Below, piece after piece: positions 7,882-18,300 of a stretch of 64,000 nucleotides of DNA. Every line of letters starts with the position of its first letter. The first letter of the stretch is position 1. The position numbers were made by a program, and so were the translations under genes. The stretch comes from CAKZSB01 sp964573105. Lineage in GTDB: Bacteria > Pseudomonadota > Gammaproteobacteria > Granulosicoccales > Granulosicoccaceae. The stretch spans positions 1 through 64,000 of the forward strand of contig CAZNIS010000017.1 in the NCBI GenBank assembly GCA_964573105.1, written 5' to 3'. Under the pieces are notes generated by a model. That model saw only the letters and a list, made by a program, of their open reading frames with translations. It made no database searches and was not told where the DNA came from.

Positions 7882-9675
7882 ATGGCAGACTCTGGCATGC
7901 CTGTCAGTAAACATTATATAGTGTGGCGGTTACCCGCAAGAAGAGATGTCACTATTGTGTCTATCACGCCAGTCAGTCTTGGTTCTCAGCACGCGGTCAG
8001 TGCCGGTCATGAACAGGCGGCTATTGCTGCGTTTGAAATACTCGAATCCGGCGGGAATGCGATCGACGCGGCTGTAGCGGGGTGTTTGACGCTCTGTGTG
8101 GTATACAGCGATCAAGTGAGTTTTGCCGGTGTCGCGCCAATGATGCTGTACCTTTCGCAAACCGATGAGGTGATCACGTTGGCGGGCGTCGGTGGCTGGC
8201 CTGCAAAGCTGGATGTCGATGCCTATATCAAGCGCCACGGTGGTGAGATTCCATCGGGTTTGCAGAGAACTGTTGTTCCAGCAGCGCCCGATGCCTATAT
8301 ACAGGCGCTACAACGTTATGGAACCCGCAGTTTTTCTGATGTGGCGGCGCGCGCGATTCGTTGTGCAACCGCGGGTATTCCGGTGCACAGCGTTATGCAC
8401 GATTACATCGATCAGTACAGTGACAGCTATCGTCTCTTTCCAGATAACATGGCAATCTGGATGCCGGACGGGCAGGTGCCCGAGGTGGGCTACCCACTGG
8501 TACAGCGTGATCTCGGCAGCACGCTACAGTTCCTTTGCGATGAGGAGCAGGCTGCCGGAGGTGATCGCCGACAGAAACTTGAGGCTGTGCAGGTAGCGTT
8601 TTATCGGGGCGACATCGCTCAAGAGATTGTGAAACATCAGCGCGATAGTGACGGCCTGCTGTCTGCGCAGGATTTGATGGACTTTCGATGTCCGTGGCTG
8701 CCTTCGGTGTCTCGGCAATACACATTTGCTACCGGTGATGTAGAAATCCATGCGTGCGATGCCTGGAGTCAGGGGCCGAGCATGCTGGAGGCTCTCGCGA
8801 TTATCGAGCACCTCGATCTAAAGTCAGCTGGTTTCGGAAGCGAGGACTATCTGCACGCATTGGCAGAGACGTTCAAGCTCGCCTTGTCCGACCGCGAAGC
8901 CTATATCGGCGATCCGGATTTTGTTGATGTGCCAGTCGAGGCGCTGATCAGTCGCCAATATGGTGCGGCGAGAGCGCAGGCTATCGATGCTTTGCGCGCC
9001 AGTCCGGGCATGCCTGAGCCGGGTCGTATCGATGGCTATTCACCGTTCCAATCGCCTGTCATCGCAAGAACGACACCCGCGAAACTTCCAGCCGACACGT
9101 CAATTGTGGCGGTCATTGATGCTGAGGGCAATGCTGTCTGTGTGACGCCCTCTGATACCAGTTGGGATACACCGGTTGTGCCCGGCACAGGATTGGCCAT
9201 TTCATCGCGTGGCGACCAGTCGAGGGCGATCCACGGTCATCCCGCCTGTCTCGCGCCCGGCAAACGGCCGCGTCTGACCCCCAATCCGTGTTTTGCCCGT
9301 CGGCAGGGCCAGTGGATTATGCCGTTCGGAACCCCGGGCGGGGATACGCAGATACAGGCCAATGTGCAAATGCTGCATGCCCATCTGGATTTTGGACTGT
9401 CGCTACAGCAGGCAATCGAGGCGCCGCGACTGATGACGCACAGCCATCCAGACAGCTTTGCACCTCATCGCGCTCAACCCGGACGCTTAACCATTGAAGG
9501 GCGGTTTGATGAATCCACTGCCGCACGCCTGATTGATCGCGGCCATCAGGTCGAGCGTCTTGACGACTGGACCCACAAAATGGCCGGTGTGTGTGCGGTG
9601 CGAAAGGATCTTGCTGACGGTCAACTGCAAGCCGCTGCCGATCCGCGCCGGACCAGTCGCAGTCTGGCGTGGTAG
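7882..9675 (+). CDS. Gamma-glutamyltransferase-family protein
   Basis: A 597-residue member of the Ntn-hydrolase gamma-glutamyltransferase family, which cleaves or transfers gamma-glutamyl groups (glutathione and analogues) or acylated cephalosporins. It has the N-terminal GGNAIDAAVA signature, the autocleavage/nucleophile site at Thr406 (ADTSIVAVID) followed by DAEGNAV, and the C-terminal GTPGGD glycine loop. Family members self-cleave just before the Thr into two subunits. No export signal is visible; the first ~25 residues are unlike the family, so the true start may be the in-frame GTG at 7957, which follows an AAGAAGAGA stretch. It is followed after two bases by a DUF4166 gene, suggesting co-transcription. 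Confidence 0.85.
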   Translation: MADSGMPVSKHYIVWRLPARRDVTIVSITPVSLGSQHAVSAGHEQAAIAAFEILESGGNAIDAAVAGCLTLCVVYSDQVSFAGVAPMMLYLSQTDEVITLAGVGGWPAKLDVDAYIKRHGGEIPSGLQRTVVPAAPDAYIQALQRYGTRSFSDVAARAIRCATAGIPVHSVMHDYIDQYSDSYRLFPDNMAIWMPDGQVPEVGYPLVQRDLGSTLQFLCDEEQAAGGDRRQKLEAVQVAFYRGDIAQEIVKHQRDSDGLLSAQDLMDFRCPWLPSVSRQYTFATGDVEIHACDAWSQGPSMLEALAIIEHLDLKSAGFGSEDYLHALAETFKLALSDREAYIGDPDFVDVPVEALISRQYGAARAQAIDALRASPGMPEPGRIDGYSPFQSPVIARTTPAKLPADTSIVAVIDAEGNAVCVTPSDTSWDTPVVPGTGLAISSRGDQSRAIHGHPACLAPGKRPRLTPNPCFARRQGQWIMPFGTPGGDTQIQANVQMLHAHLDFGLSLQQAIEAPRLMTHSHPDSFAPHRAQPGRLTIEGRFDESTAARLIDRGHQVERLDDWTHKMAGVCAVRKDLADGQLQAAADPRRTSRSLAW

Positions 9676-9677
9676 CA

Positions 9678-10232
9678 ATGGGATCTTCAGTAGAGAATTG
9701 GTTTGGCGAACATTTTTCCGAACTGGATCCCTTGCTGCAGGCGCTTCACCGGTCTGGTGGTCAGTTGCGCGGCGCGGTAGATCTTGAATTCGGTAGCGGG
9801 CTTGCGGGGGTTGCGGGGCGACGCATCGCAACAAAGATAGGCTTGCCAAGATCGGCGGGTAGAAAGCGGTTGGTTGTGACTATTAGCAGTGATGGTGGTG
9901 TACTGGTCTGGTCACGGCAGTTCGATGAAGATCATGAGATGGTATCCCGCTTTACCCCGCATGGTAGTTTTCCAGAGGGTTTCTGGCGCGAGGAGACGGG
10001 GCCTGTTGCAATGGATCTGGGGGTCGCCGTGGTCGAGGGCGGCTGGTATTGGCAACAACGTGCTGTTTGGTTCAGGTCTATGCGGCTGCCGTTGTGGTTA
10101 TTCCCATCGTCACTTGCCTACAAGCGGGTAGTCAACGGCCTGTATGAATTTTCCGTCAGCATCTCGTTTCCGCTGCTTGGCAAGCTGGTCAGTTATCGTG
10201 GTCAGTTGAATGCGGATACGTCGCCCGTTTGA
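9678..10232 (+). CDS. DUF4166-domain protein
   Basis: About 184 residues from the ATG at 9678, two bases after the stop of the transferase gene. The pattern fits DUF4166: a start with FGSGLAGVAGR, a central strand with VWSRQFD, the ETGPVAMDLGV segment, and the end with SISFPLLGKLVSYRGQL. The domain is of unknown biochemical function and is often found alone or fused to NAD-dependent epimerases or saccharopine-dehydrogenase-like proteins. No signal peptide is seen. A shared mRNA with the upstream enzyme is likely from the spacing. Confidence 0.7.
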   Translation: MGSSVENWFGEHFSELDPLLQALHRSGGQLRGAVDLEFGSGLAGVAGRRIATKIGLPRSAGRKRLVVTISSDGGVLVWSRQFDEDHEMVSRFTPHGSFPEGFWREETGPVAMDLGVAVVEGGWYWQQRAVWFRSMRLPLWLFPSSLAYKRVVNGLYEFSVSISFPLLGKLVSYRGQLNADTSPV

Positions 10233-10297
10233 GTATGCTGATTGTTTGCTGTGCTGTGGGTATCCGCCGGCTGACGAGCCTGGATTGAGAGAAGGGT

Positions 10298-11230
10298 ATG
10301 GCCGTTCTGGTTCACATTACAAAGGCTGAGAACAAACGAAGCATTCTGCAAAATGGTATTCGAATCGGCCGGCATAGCGGCTGCCTGTATTTTCTGCCTC
10401 ATACCGATGCGTTACTCATATCGCACCAGTGGGCGAGGGTGACTGTTCGCAGCACGCCTGTCGCACCCTTGGGCGGTGTCGGTCGTACTCAAATAGCAGT
10501 CTATGTTCCGTGCGACCTCCTACCCCAAGTGCACGACAGACGCACTGTGAACAGCCACTGAAAAAGCTCCTGGTATGGCGTGAGCGGATACTGGGCGAGA
10601 GAGCTAAAACGCTATGGCGTCAGGAATTTCTTGGCTGTGGATTTTCGATTGCCGTCAGACGAGCCGGTATGGTTTGGCCGATATTTTGAGGGGCATGTAA
10701 AGCTCGCGCTCGGTGTTGCTATTGAAAGGTTTCTATCTCACGAAGACAAGTTGGGTTTTGAATTTTTTCTGGAAAGGAAAGTTACGGTTGGTGAAATTAT
10801 CAAAACACGTGTCATACAGAAACCGATGGGATGGAGATACCAGCCCCTGGCTCATGGCAAGAAACCCTGCCCGTGCCCAATGTGCATTCAGCCGGGTGGT
10901 TTCGGAACTGCTTCGCTGAAGGAGAAAAGGGAGTACAGGTTTTCTCGCAACCAGGCGCGCGAGATATTGCTCACTAGCGATGATGACAATGAACTGGTCT
11001 ATGCACTGGAGCGTATGAAGGGAAAATGGCGACGAGAATCACCAGATTACCTGGCGCGATTGCTCGAGTCATCCGATGAATATGTGCTGTACGCGCTGGT
11101 GGAATTATTGGCGGAGTATCGACATCCGCGGGCCAGGGAATACCTGAAAATTCTCGCAAAAGGTGAAGATGAAGACGCCAGTGCTCTGGCTCGGGAGTGT
11201 CTGGCGGCGGGTCGAGTAGTTGATGACTAA
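10298..11230 (+). pseudogene. Interrupted gene for a conserved HEAT-tail protein
   Basis: Two in-frame parts are separated by a TGA at 10559-10561. The first (10298-10561) begins LVHITKAENKRSIL and reaches SHQWAR. The second carries WARELKRYGVRNFLAVDFRLP, a HGKKPCPCPMC Cys cluster and a C-terminal alpha-helical part with two to three HEAT-like repeats (about 10960-11215). Relatives, as far as recalled, run directly from the SHQW segment into RELKRxG, so roughly 150 bp between the two look like an insertion that also brought the stop. A shorter protein could start at the GTG at 10580. The N-terminal segment resembles small proteins that begin LVHITPxxN, whose function is not established. Confidence 0.5.
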
Positions 11231-11231
11231 T

Positions 11232-11879
11232 CTACCATTCGTAGGGCAGTTCCTGCAGTAACTCAATCGCGCCTGAATCGGTGGTGCGCACTAAACCGGC
11301 GGTGGTCAGATCCTTGACCAGTTTGGTGACCATCGGCCGGGTGCAACCCACCTTGGCCGATAGCTCCTGCTGGCTGAGTGTGACGTGATTGTCTTTTGCA
11401 TTTTCGATCAGGGCGGAGCGCAGTCGGTTGTAGGTGTTCTGCAGGGCCAGTGCGCGAGCGGTGCCGGTGGTGACGCGTGCGCGCTCTGCGGCGCGATGCA
11501 GCAGGTCCAGTCCGAATTCCGGGTCGCGTTTGATCGCCAGCAGTACGCGGGCTCGCGAGGGTAGTGAGTAGACGGTTTCTGTTACGGCCTGTATCGATGC
11601 TGTACGTGCACCGCCCGTTAAGGTCAGTTCGCCAAAACAGGCGCCGGCGCCATACCAGCCAAAGGTCAGCTCGCGTTTGTAGTCGGCCACGTAGGTGCGA
11701 ACGGTGCCGCTATGGATGTAGATGAGTGTGTGCTGGAAGGTGCCTTCCTGAATGAAGGTTTCTTTGGGTTGTGCCGTCAGACGTTCTTCACCTTCCACCA
11801 GTTCGAGTAGCCGGATGGCGCGCTTTTCGTCTTCGTACTCCGCACGGGCGGCGTTTCTGTCTGTTTCCTGGTTGCTCAT
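11232..11879 (-). CDS. Crp/Fnr-family transcription regulator
   Basis: A 215-residue regulator. The N-terminal cyclic-nucleotide-binding-like beta roll spans about residues 25-130 (FQHTLIYIHSGTVRTYV; GACFGELTLTGG). A C-terminal winged helix lies at about 150-210, with the recognition helix LSAKVGCTRPMVTKLVKDL and HTH onset VTLSQQELSAKVG. There is no N-terminal Cys cluster, so it is not an FNR-type iron-sulfur sensor. The GELTLTGG loop lacks the typical RxS cAMP phosphate-binding pair, so the ligand is unknown. The gene is followed within one base by the stop of the convergent broken gene, and its upstream gap holds a hairpin (11979-12017). Confidence 0.85.
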   Translation of the reverse strand: MSNQETDRNAARAEYEDEKRAIRLLELVEGEERLTAQPKETFIQEGTFQHTLIYIHSGTVRTYVADYKRELTFGWYGAGACFGELTLTGGARTASIQAVTETVYSLPSRARVLLAIKRDPEFGLDLLHRAAERARVTTGTARALALQNTYNRLRSALIENAKDNHVTLSQQELSAKVGCTRPMVTKLVKDLTTAGLVRTTDSGAIELLQELPYEW

Positions 11880-11978
11880 CGTCGGTATTCCTCATGAGTG
11901 ACCACTGGCTGGTCAAACTGGATTGTTACTGGCCCCATTCTGCTGTTTACCTGGCGAATCTGCTTTTATCATTACGCC

Positions 11979-12017
11979 GCTGCCGTGCGTGATTGTCGAT
12001 CCAGCTTGCACGGCAGC
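11979..12017. terminator. Hairpin between the racemase-like and Crp-type genes
   Basis: Perfect 10-bp arms GCTGCCGTGC (11979-11988) and GCACGGCAGC (12008-12017) enclose a 19-base loop, downstream of the Asp/Glu racemase-like gene and upstream of the regulator gene on the minus strand. No U-run follows, so it is either a Rho-assisted terminator or a processing site. Confidence 0.4.
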
Positions 12018-12070
12018 TCCCGGGATGGGCGAATAGTTAGTCGACGCGCCACACAGCTGGTTATTTATCT

Positions 12071-12817
12071 TTAGTGGTTGGCCATTAACGGGCCATGGCC
12101 CTCTATTTGATCCATGATGCCGTTGGCGCGCAGGGCGTGCCAGTAGGTTGCGGTGTTGATCGGGATCATCGGTTTGCCGAGTTCTTCGGCCATCTGGTTG
12201 CACAGGGCGACCATCGACAGGTTGGTGCCAACCTGCACGAAAGCGTCGATGCTGTCGTCGTCCATATCCAGCACATGTGCGCGTAGTTCATCTTCCTGCA
12301 CATGGGCGATGGCGACCGGGCTTGGGCATTTGAGGCCACGAAATTTCACGACGTCGAATCCGCAGTCCTGGAAGAACAGGGTGACGTTTTTGTCGGAGAT
12401 CGGGAAGTAGGGCGAGATCACGGCGATGCGTTTGACGTTATACAGATTGAGCGCTGCCTCGCAGGCGAAGGAACCTGCCGAGACTTTTACACCGCAGTGA
12501 TCGGAAAGATCCTGCATGCGTTTTTCCGATGGGGCGCGCCCATCCCAGAACATCAGTGCCGACATGCCCATGATCAGATAGTCGGGCTCGCAGGTCATGC
12601 AACGGTCGACTGCGGCATATAGCGTTGAGCCAATCGCCTCTACCAGTGCGAGGAATTCATCATCGTTGCGAACCTTCATGTTGGGCACTTCGATGCGCCC
12701 GAAATGATTGGTGACGCCGGGGACGCGAAGGTCGTCCATATCCGGTTGCACGATGGTGTTGGTTGACGGTGCGACGACGGCGAATTTGCGGCGCCAGCCT
12801 CTGGCATCCTGCGACAT
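12071..12817 (-). CDS. Asp/Glu racemase-superfamily protein (maleate isomerase/arylmalonate decarboxylase-like)
   Basis: A 248-residue protein with the fold of the Asp/Glu/hydantoin racemase superfamily. Characteristic parts are the N-terminal APSTNT segment, the middle GMSALMFWDG loop, KRIAVISPYFP and the QVGTNLSM loop, then INTATYWHALRANGI. Maleate isomerases and racemases use two Cys, one in each of the two loops. Here these places hold Ser (GMSA) and Gly-Thr (VGTN), so a two-Cys mechanism is not available and an arylmalonate-decarboxylase-like or non-racemase role is possible. The ATG at 12817 follows a strong GGAGG site. It stands alone, in the same direction as the Crp-type regulator downstream. 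Confidence 0.75.
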   Translation of the reverse strand: MSQDARGWRRKFAVVAPSTNTIVQPDMDDLRVPGVTNHFGRIEVPNMKVRNDDEFLALVEAIGSTLYAAVDRCMTCEPDYLIMGMSALMFWDGRAPSEKRMQDLSDHCGVKVSAGSFACEAALNLYNVKRIAVISPYFPISDKNVTLFFQDCGFDVVKFRGLKCPSPVAIAHVQEDELRAHVLDMDDDSIDAFVQVGTNLSMVALCNQMAEELGKPMIPINTATYWHALRANGIMDQIEGHGPLMANH

Positions 12818-13024
12818 GGTTAACCTCCGACGTTAATTATTACCAGTGTGCGCAGTGGGTGGGGGGTTAGTCAAGTTGCTGACTTGCTGCCGTGTGCGTG
12901 ACCCGGCGAGATGGCCGGTAATACGCCGTTGCCGCCTTTTTTCGGCTGTACGCTCGTGTTGCTGTCGGGCAAGTGGGGTGTGGTGCAAACGATCGCGGCT
13001 ATCTGCGGTGAAGGTGGTCGCTAC

Positions 13025-14032
13025 CTAGCTGTTCGCTGAGGCAACGGGAATGACGGTGTCCTCGATCAGGCGCATCAAATCACCGAAGTAACCGCTGGTT
13101 CGTGCGGGGCGTGCGGGATCGGATGCGATCGCAAGCGTCACAGCGAGATCCGGAATGATGCAGATGATCTGGCCACCGTAGCCGCGCGCCAGGGTGTAGG
13201 AGGTAGATCCGCGGCTGCCGATAAACCAGCCATAGCCGTAGCCGAGGCCGGAAAACATCGAGCGGGTGACAGGGATCTGCGAGCGAGTGACCCAGTAGTC
13301 GCTGAGCACTTGCCAGTCGCCAACGCGCCCGCCGTTGCGATACATCTCGCCGAATCGGATCATCGCCAATAGCGTCATGGCCATTTCGTTACCGCCGAGG
13401 TAGCGCCCCTGTGGATCGCGTGTCCAGGTGGGGATGTCGATCCCCAATGGTCGACCGAGGCGCCGCCGTGCCTGGGCCAGCAGGCTCAGCCCGGAGACTT
13501 TTGCCAATACGGCACCCAGCACGTGCGAGGAGCCGGTCGAGTACAACATGCGCGATCCAGGCTCTGCGACCATCGGGCGCGACAGTGCATTGGCCACCCA
13601 GTTGCGGCTGTTGATCCAGTCGTAGTAGTTGCGACCCGATGTAGGTTCGAGGCCGGCCTGCATGGTGACCAGGTTCTCGATCGATATTGAGCCGACTTTT
13701 GGATCGGCCGTCGGCGGAATCAGTTCGGGTGCCAGTTCGTCCAGCGTCGATTGGATGGACGGGATCTCGCCGCGATCCAGCGCCGCCCCTGTTAACGCGG
13801 CGACGATGGTTTTGGAGACCGACTTGATTGGCAGTGTCTGCTCAATCGAAGGCCCACGGAATGTCTCAAGCAGGATCGGATTGCCATGTTGATACAGGCC
13901 GATCGCGCGGCACTGATCCAGTGCACGCGCCATGGCCGTGACATCGCGCCAGTCCTTTGGGTTTGCCTCGGCTGCGCCCGCCGCGAAAAGCGCCAGGCTT
14001 GCGAGGAATTGTCGACGACTCGGTGGTGCCAT
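13025..14032 (-). CDS. Tat-exported class C beta-lactamase-fold serine hydrolase
   Basis: A ~335-residue serine hydrolase of the beta-lactamase/penicillin-binding-protein-like family. The start at 14032 gives a clear twin-arginine signal (SRRQFLASLALFAAG), so it is predicted to be exported folded; an upstream start at 14062 adds ten residues. The SxxK motif is SVSK, the second motif is YST in place of the YxN Tyr-Ser-Asn, and a C-terminal ARGYGGQ segment is where the KTG-like motif sits. A substrate cannot be named; members include esterases, D-amino peptidases and 6-aminohexanoate hydrolases. It ends 208 bp before the start of the racemase-like gene and is separated by 75 bp from the oxidoreductase gene, all on the same strand. 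Confidence 0.8.
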   Translation of the reverse strand: MAPPSRRQFLASLALFAAGAAEANPKDWRDVTAMARALDQCRAIGLYQHGNPILLETFRGPSIEQTLPIKSVSKTIVAALTGAALDRGEIPSIQSTLDELAPELIPPTADPKVGSISIENLVTMQAGLEPTSGRNYYDWINSRNWVANALSRPMVAEPGSRMLYSTGSSHVLGAVLAKVSGLSLLAQARRRLGRPLGIDIPTWTRDPQGRYLGGNEMAMTLLAMIRFGEMYRNGGRVGDWQVLSDYWVTRSQIPVTRSMFSGLGYGYGWFIGSRGSTSYTLARGYGGQIICIIPDLAVTLAIASDPARPARTSGYFGDLMRLIEDTVIPVASANS

Positions 14033-14107
14033 CAGGCGTTTGCCCCGGGGTTTCCCGGGCACAAACGCTGCGAGACTAATGCCAGCGCGCGGCAGTTCAA
14101 CATGTTG

Positions 14108-15139
14108 CTAGCCTACCTTGACCACCATCTTGCCGAAGCTCTTGCCGAGCAGTACATCGTTGAGCGCCTGCGGGGCGTTTTCCAGACCGTCGACGACCTG
14201 TTCTTTGTATTGAACCTTGTCCTCTTTGAGCCAGCCCTGCATGTCGGCTGAGAATTCCTTGTACAGGCTGTGCGGGAAGCTGTCGAAGATGATGAAGCCC
14301 TGGACTTTGACTTTCATGCGCAAGATGGTGCCCATGATCATCGGGCCGAAGTCCGGGCCCTCTGGCAGACCGGTCAGGTTGTACCAGGAGACCACCCCAC
14401 ACACCGGCATACGGGCGAATTGATTCAACAGCGGCAGCACGGCGTACAACACTTTGCCGCCGACGTTTTCAAAGTACACATCGATGCCATCGGGGCAGGC
14501 GGCTTTGAGCTGTGCGGCGAGATCGTCGGACTTGTGGTCGAGACAGACATCAAAGCCCAGGTTGTCGACCACGTGTTTGCATTTGTCAGGTCCACCGGCG
14601 ATGCCGACGACGCGGCAGCCTTTGATTTTTGCGATCTGGCCGACGGTGGCACCCACTGGGCCGGAGGCCGCAGCGACGACGACGGTCTCGCCGGCTTTCG
14701 GCTCGCCGATTTTCAACAGGCCGGCGTAGGCGGTGTAGCCCGGCATGCCCAGAATTCCCAGCGCCCAGGACGGGTTATCCGGATTCTTGCCCAGGTTCAT
14801 CACGCCGTTGCCATCTGATACGGCGTAGTCCTGCCAGCCGCTGCCGTGCAGCACGTGATCGCCGGGACTGAAGCCATCGATATTCGAGCTGACGACTTCT
14901 GCCACCACCTGGCCGGTCATTACTTCGCCAATCTGAACTGGTGTCGCGTAGGATTTTGCGTCGTTCATGCGGCCGCGCATGTACGGATCGAGCGAGAGGT
15001 ATACGGTGCGTAACAGCATCTGGCCGTCACCGGCCGCAGGCACAGCAGTTTCGTTGAGCTTCAGCGTGTTGTCATCGGGCAGGCCGGACGGGCGCTGATT
15101 GAGCACGATCTGACGATTGGTGGCGGTTGATTGTGGCAA
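14108..15139 (-). CDS. NADP-dependent oxidoreductase, CurA/MDR family
   Basis: A 343-residue zinc-free medium-chain reductase that should reduce alpha,beta-unsaturated carbonyl compounds or curcumin-like enones with NADPH. Family marks are the N-terminal LNQRPSGLP, SLDPYMRGRM, VVVAAASGPVGATVGQIAKIKGCRVVG (nucleotide-binding Rossmann start), ENVGG and the C-terminal FGKMVVKVG. Length matches E. coli CurA and leukotriene B4 dehydrogenases. The start is TTG at 15137-15139, six bases after a GGGAG site that is itself half of a perfect palindrome (GGGAGCTCCC, 15141-15150), which could make initiation structure-dependent. The next gene upstream is divergent (GGDEF/EAL). Confidence 0.88.
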   Translation of the reverse strand: MPQSTATNRQIVLNQRPSGLPDDNTLKLNETAVPAAGDGQMLLRTVYLSLDPYMRGRMNDAKSYATPVQIGEVMTGQVVAEVVSSNIDGFSPGDHVLHGSGWQDYAVSDGNGVMNLGKNPDNPSWALGILGMPGYTAYAGLLKIGEPKAGETVVVAAASGPVGATVGQIAKIKGCRVVGIAGGPDKCKHVVDNLGFDVCLDHKSDDLAAQLKAACPDGIDVYFENVGGKVLYAVLPLLNQFARMPVCGVVSWYNLTGLPEGPDFGPMIMGTILRMKVKVQGFIIFDSFPHSLYKEFSADMQGWLKEDKVQYKEQVVDGLENAPQALNDVLLGKSFGKMVVKVG

Positions 15140-15380
15140 GGGGAGCTCCCTGTGGTGTGTTTGAGGGGTTGCTGACGGTCGATCGACCAGTATACCGCGC
15201 CAACGCTGGCACGAGCCGCTACGACCGTGGTGATCGCAGGCGCCGGGCGAATATTCTGGTGCAGTAAGACGGTTTGTTCAGTGTTGTGGAGCGCTACTTG
15301 CAATTCTGCCGGGGCAATCACAGTGCGGTGGTGCGCCTGGCTGCAGCAAGGCCGCGCGCCGCAGAACCGGTTGAGGGAAC

Positions 15381-18300
15381 TTGTCTCTGTCAAAACAGCC
15401 AGTGCGCCACAAGGATGGTACCCGGTCCCCTTCAAAGGGGATCATTGCCGTGCTGACAGACGAGTACTGCGATTATCGCCAGGTGATCGTGGATCATATC
15501 GCGCAGCGTGTGGCCGCCGAAGGCTATGGGCTTTTGTGCGTCGTTGGACGCGAGTTGCAGTCACTGACGCAGGGTGATGGCGCGGCCTGCAACGCTATCT
15601 ATCCGCTGGTGGATCGCTATCCGGTGTGCGGGGTGATCAGTATGTCCGGCGCTATCGGGCACTCGGTCAGTGCCGCACAGCTCGATACTTTTTTAAGTCA
15701 GTTCAGCCTTCCGCTGGTCAGTCTTGGCATTGTGCTGGACAACCATCCGAGTGTCGGTGTCAACGATCTGCACGGCATGGAACAGTTGATGGAGCATCTG
15801 TTGGCAGATGCCAGTCGACAAAAGATTGCCTTCGTGCGCGGCTATGCGAACGATCCCTATTCCGCCGAGCGCGAGCAGGTGTTTCGTCGCAAGCTGCTCG
15901 AGCACGGGTTACGTCCCGATGAGCGTTTTTTCGTTGCCGGCAATTACGATGCATTTGAATCGTGGCAGGTGGTCTCGGCGCTGTTGCAGGATCACCCGGA
16001 TATCGATGCGATTGTTGCCGCCAATGATGCGATGGCACTGAGTGTCGCGCACGCGGTCAATGAATCGGGCAGGCGCATTCCGAAAGACATTGCCGTGACG
16101 GGCTTTGATGACACGCTTGAGGCGACAAAGAATTCACCGGCGATAACCACTGTGCGCCAGCCATTGCGAGAGCTTGCAGTTGGCAGCGTAGAAATGTTGC
16201 TTGATCAAATGGCGTCAGCCGATGATATCGCTGCAGCCACACCGGTGCGATGGGTGGACAGTGAGTTAATCATTCGCGGCTCAACCAGTGTGGTGGCGCG
16301 CGATGGCGTTGCCGCCCGACTGCCCGATCGGCTGGTCTTGCGACAGCAGATCGATACCGCGCTTGCCGGGTTGCGCCCACCCGATGGTATCGTGCTGGAT
16401 ACGGTACACGAAGCACTGTGGGATACCCTGCAATCCGGCAGCGATACTCTGGCCGACTGTTTTGCCAGGCTGCTGGCGACACCCCTTCAGGTAGAGTCCA
16501 CCCACTGGTGGAGCAACCTTTGTCATCAGATTGAATCACACGGTGTGGCCTTGTTGCAGGCCAATGGTCGGCACGAACGCATACCGCTGCTTCGCACCGC
16601 GATTGCGATGGTGCAGGAGCGCATCTGGTCGGTCAACATGGATCACGAGTTTCGCCTGCGACGTATGCAGAGCACACTCAGTACCCTGCAATTGCAGATG
16701 AGTTCGTGCAGTAACGCCGGTGACATTCTCGACGCGACCGAACGCTGGTTGCAAACTATCGGTGCCCGGCGATGTTTTATGGTGCGTTTTTCAGAACCCG
16801 CCAGCCAGGCCGATGAACGTGCCGAGCTTGTCTACCGGTATCGGCAGGGCGAGGGCGGTGAGGCGCTGGCCGATGAATTCGACAGCGCTGATCTGTTGCC
16901 GGCACCGTATCGCGCGGAGCTGGAAAGTGCCGCATTGATCCTGCAGCCGATCTACTCCGATCACGATCTGTATGGCTATTTGCTGATCGACCCGGCTGGG
17001 CTGGAGGCGCTGCATCTGGACAGTACCGCACACAGTATTGGCAATGCCATGCGCAGCCGATTTCTGATGGACCGGCTCGAACAACAGGCCGTTAGCTTGC
17101 AGCGCGCAAACCGCGAGCTTGCGCAACTGGCCAATCACGACGCGCTGACCGGTCTGCCAAACCGGCTGCAGTTTCAACAGCGCTTGAACCAGCGCTGCGA
17201 GCGTGCCGCCGACACTGGCGAGCGCTTCGCGTTGCTGTTTATCGACCTGGATGGATTCAAGCAGGTTAACGATACACTGGGTCACGACGCCGGGGATTTG
17301 CTGTTGCAGGCGGTGGCCAAACGTCTTCAGCGCGCGATGCAGGCTTGTTCCATCGAAGACAGCACCATCACGCGACTGGGTGGTGATGAGTTCACCGTGA
17401 TTCTGGGGCCGGTCGAGCAGCAGGCGCTGCTGGAACAGATCATCGATAATATACTGCAATCCCTGTGCGCCACATTCACGCTGGGTCAACAGCCGGCGAA
17501 CATTTCTGCCAGTATTGGCTGTGCGGTCTATCCGGACAACAGTCAGCGTGCAGACGTTCTGGTCAAGCAGGCAGACACCGCGATGTATCACGCCAAAGAG
17601 CAGGGCAAGAATCGCCGATCATTTTTTGGTACGAACCTGAACCGTTCCGGCGACCAGCGTTTTGAGCTTGCGCAGGATATTCGCGAGGCGTTGCAGCGAC
17701 ACGCTTTCTCTCTGCACTATCAGCCACGGGTAGATCTGCAGACTGGCGAGATTGTCGCGCTCGAAGCGCTGATGCGATGGTTTACCGAGTCACCGCAAGG
17801 GTTGCAGCTACGCGCACAGACGGATGACTTCATTCGCGCGGCAGCGCAGAGCGGCCTGATTCTGCAACTCGACAGCTTCGCGCTGGATGAAGCCTGTCAA
17901 CAGGCGCGCGCCTGGGAGCTTGCCGGTACACCGGTACGCGTGGCGGTGAATATCTCGGCTGCGATGGTGCAGCAGGAGAACTTCATTGCGCGTGTCAGTG
18001 CTGCGGTCAGGCGCCACGCGCTGACGCCGACGTTGCTCGAGCTTGAGGTCACAGAAAGTGCCATTGTGAGTGACATCGATGCCAGTATAAAAAAGGTCGA
18101 TCTGCTACGCAAGCTGGGTATTCGAGTGTCGGTTGACAACTTTGGAACCGGGTATTCGTCGCTCAATAGCCTAAAGACACTCGCGATTGATCAGCTTAAA
18201 ATTGATCGCTCCTTTGTTGCAGAGTTGGCTGAAGTCAATGGTGTGGAGTATGGCGATGCGCGTGTGGTTCGTGCGATCGTTGCGTTGGCTGATAGCCTGG

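Noticed and set aside
16791..17591. Minus-strand 266-residue open frame
   Set aside because: It is the opposite strand of the GGDEF region; no family resemblance.
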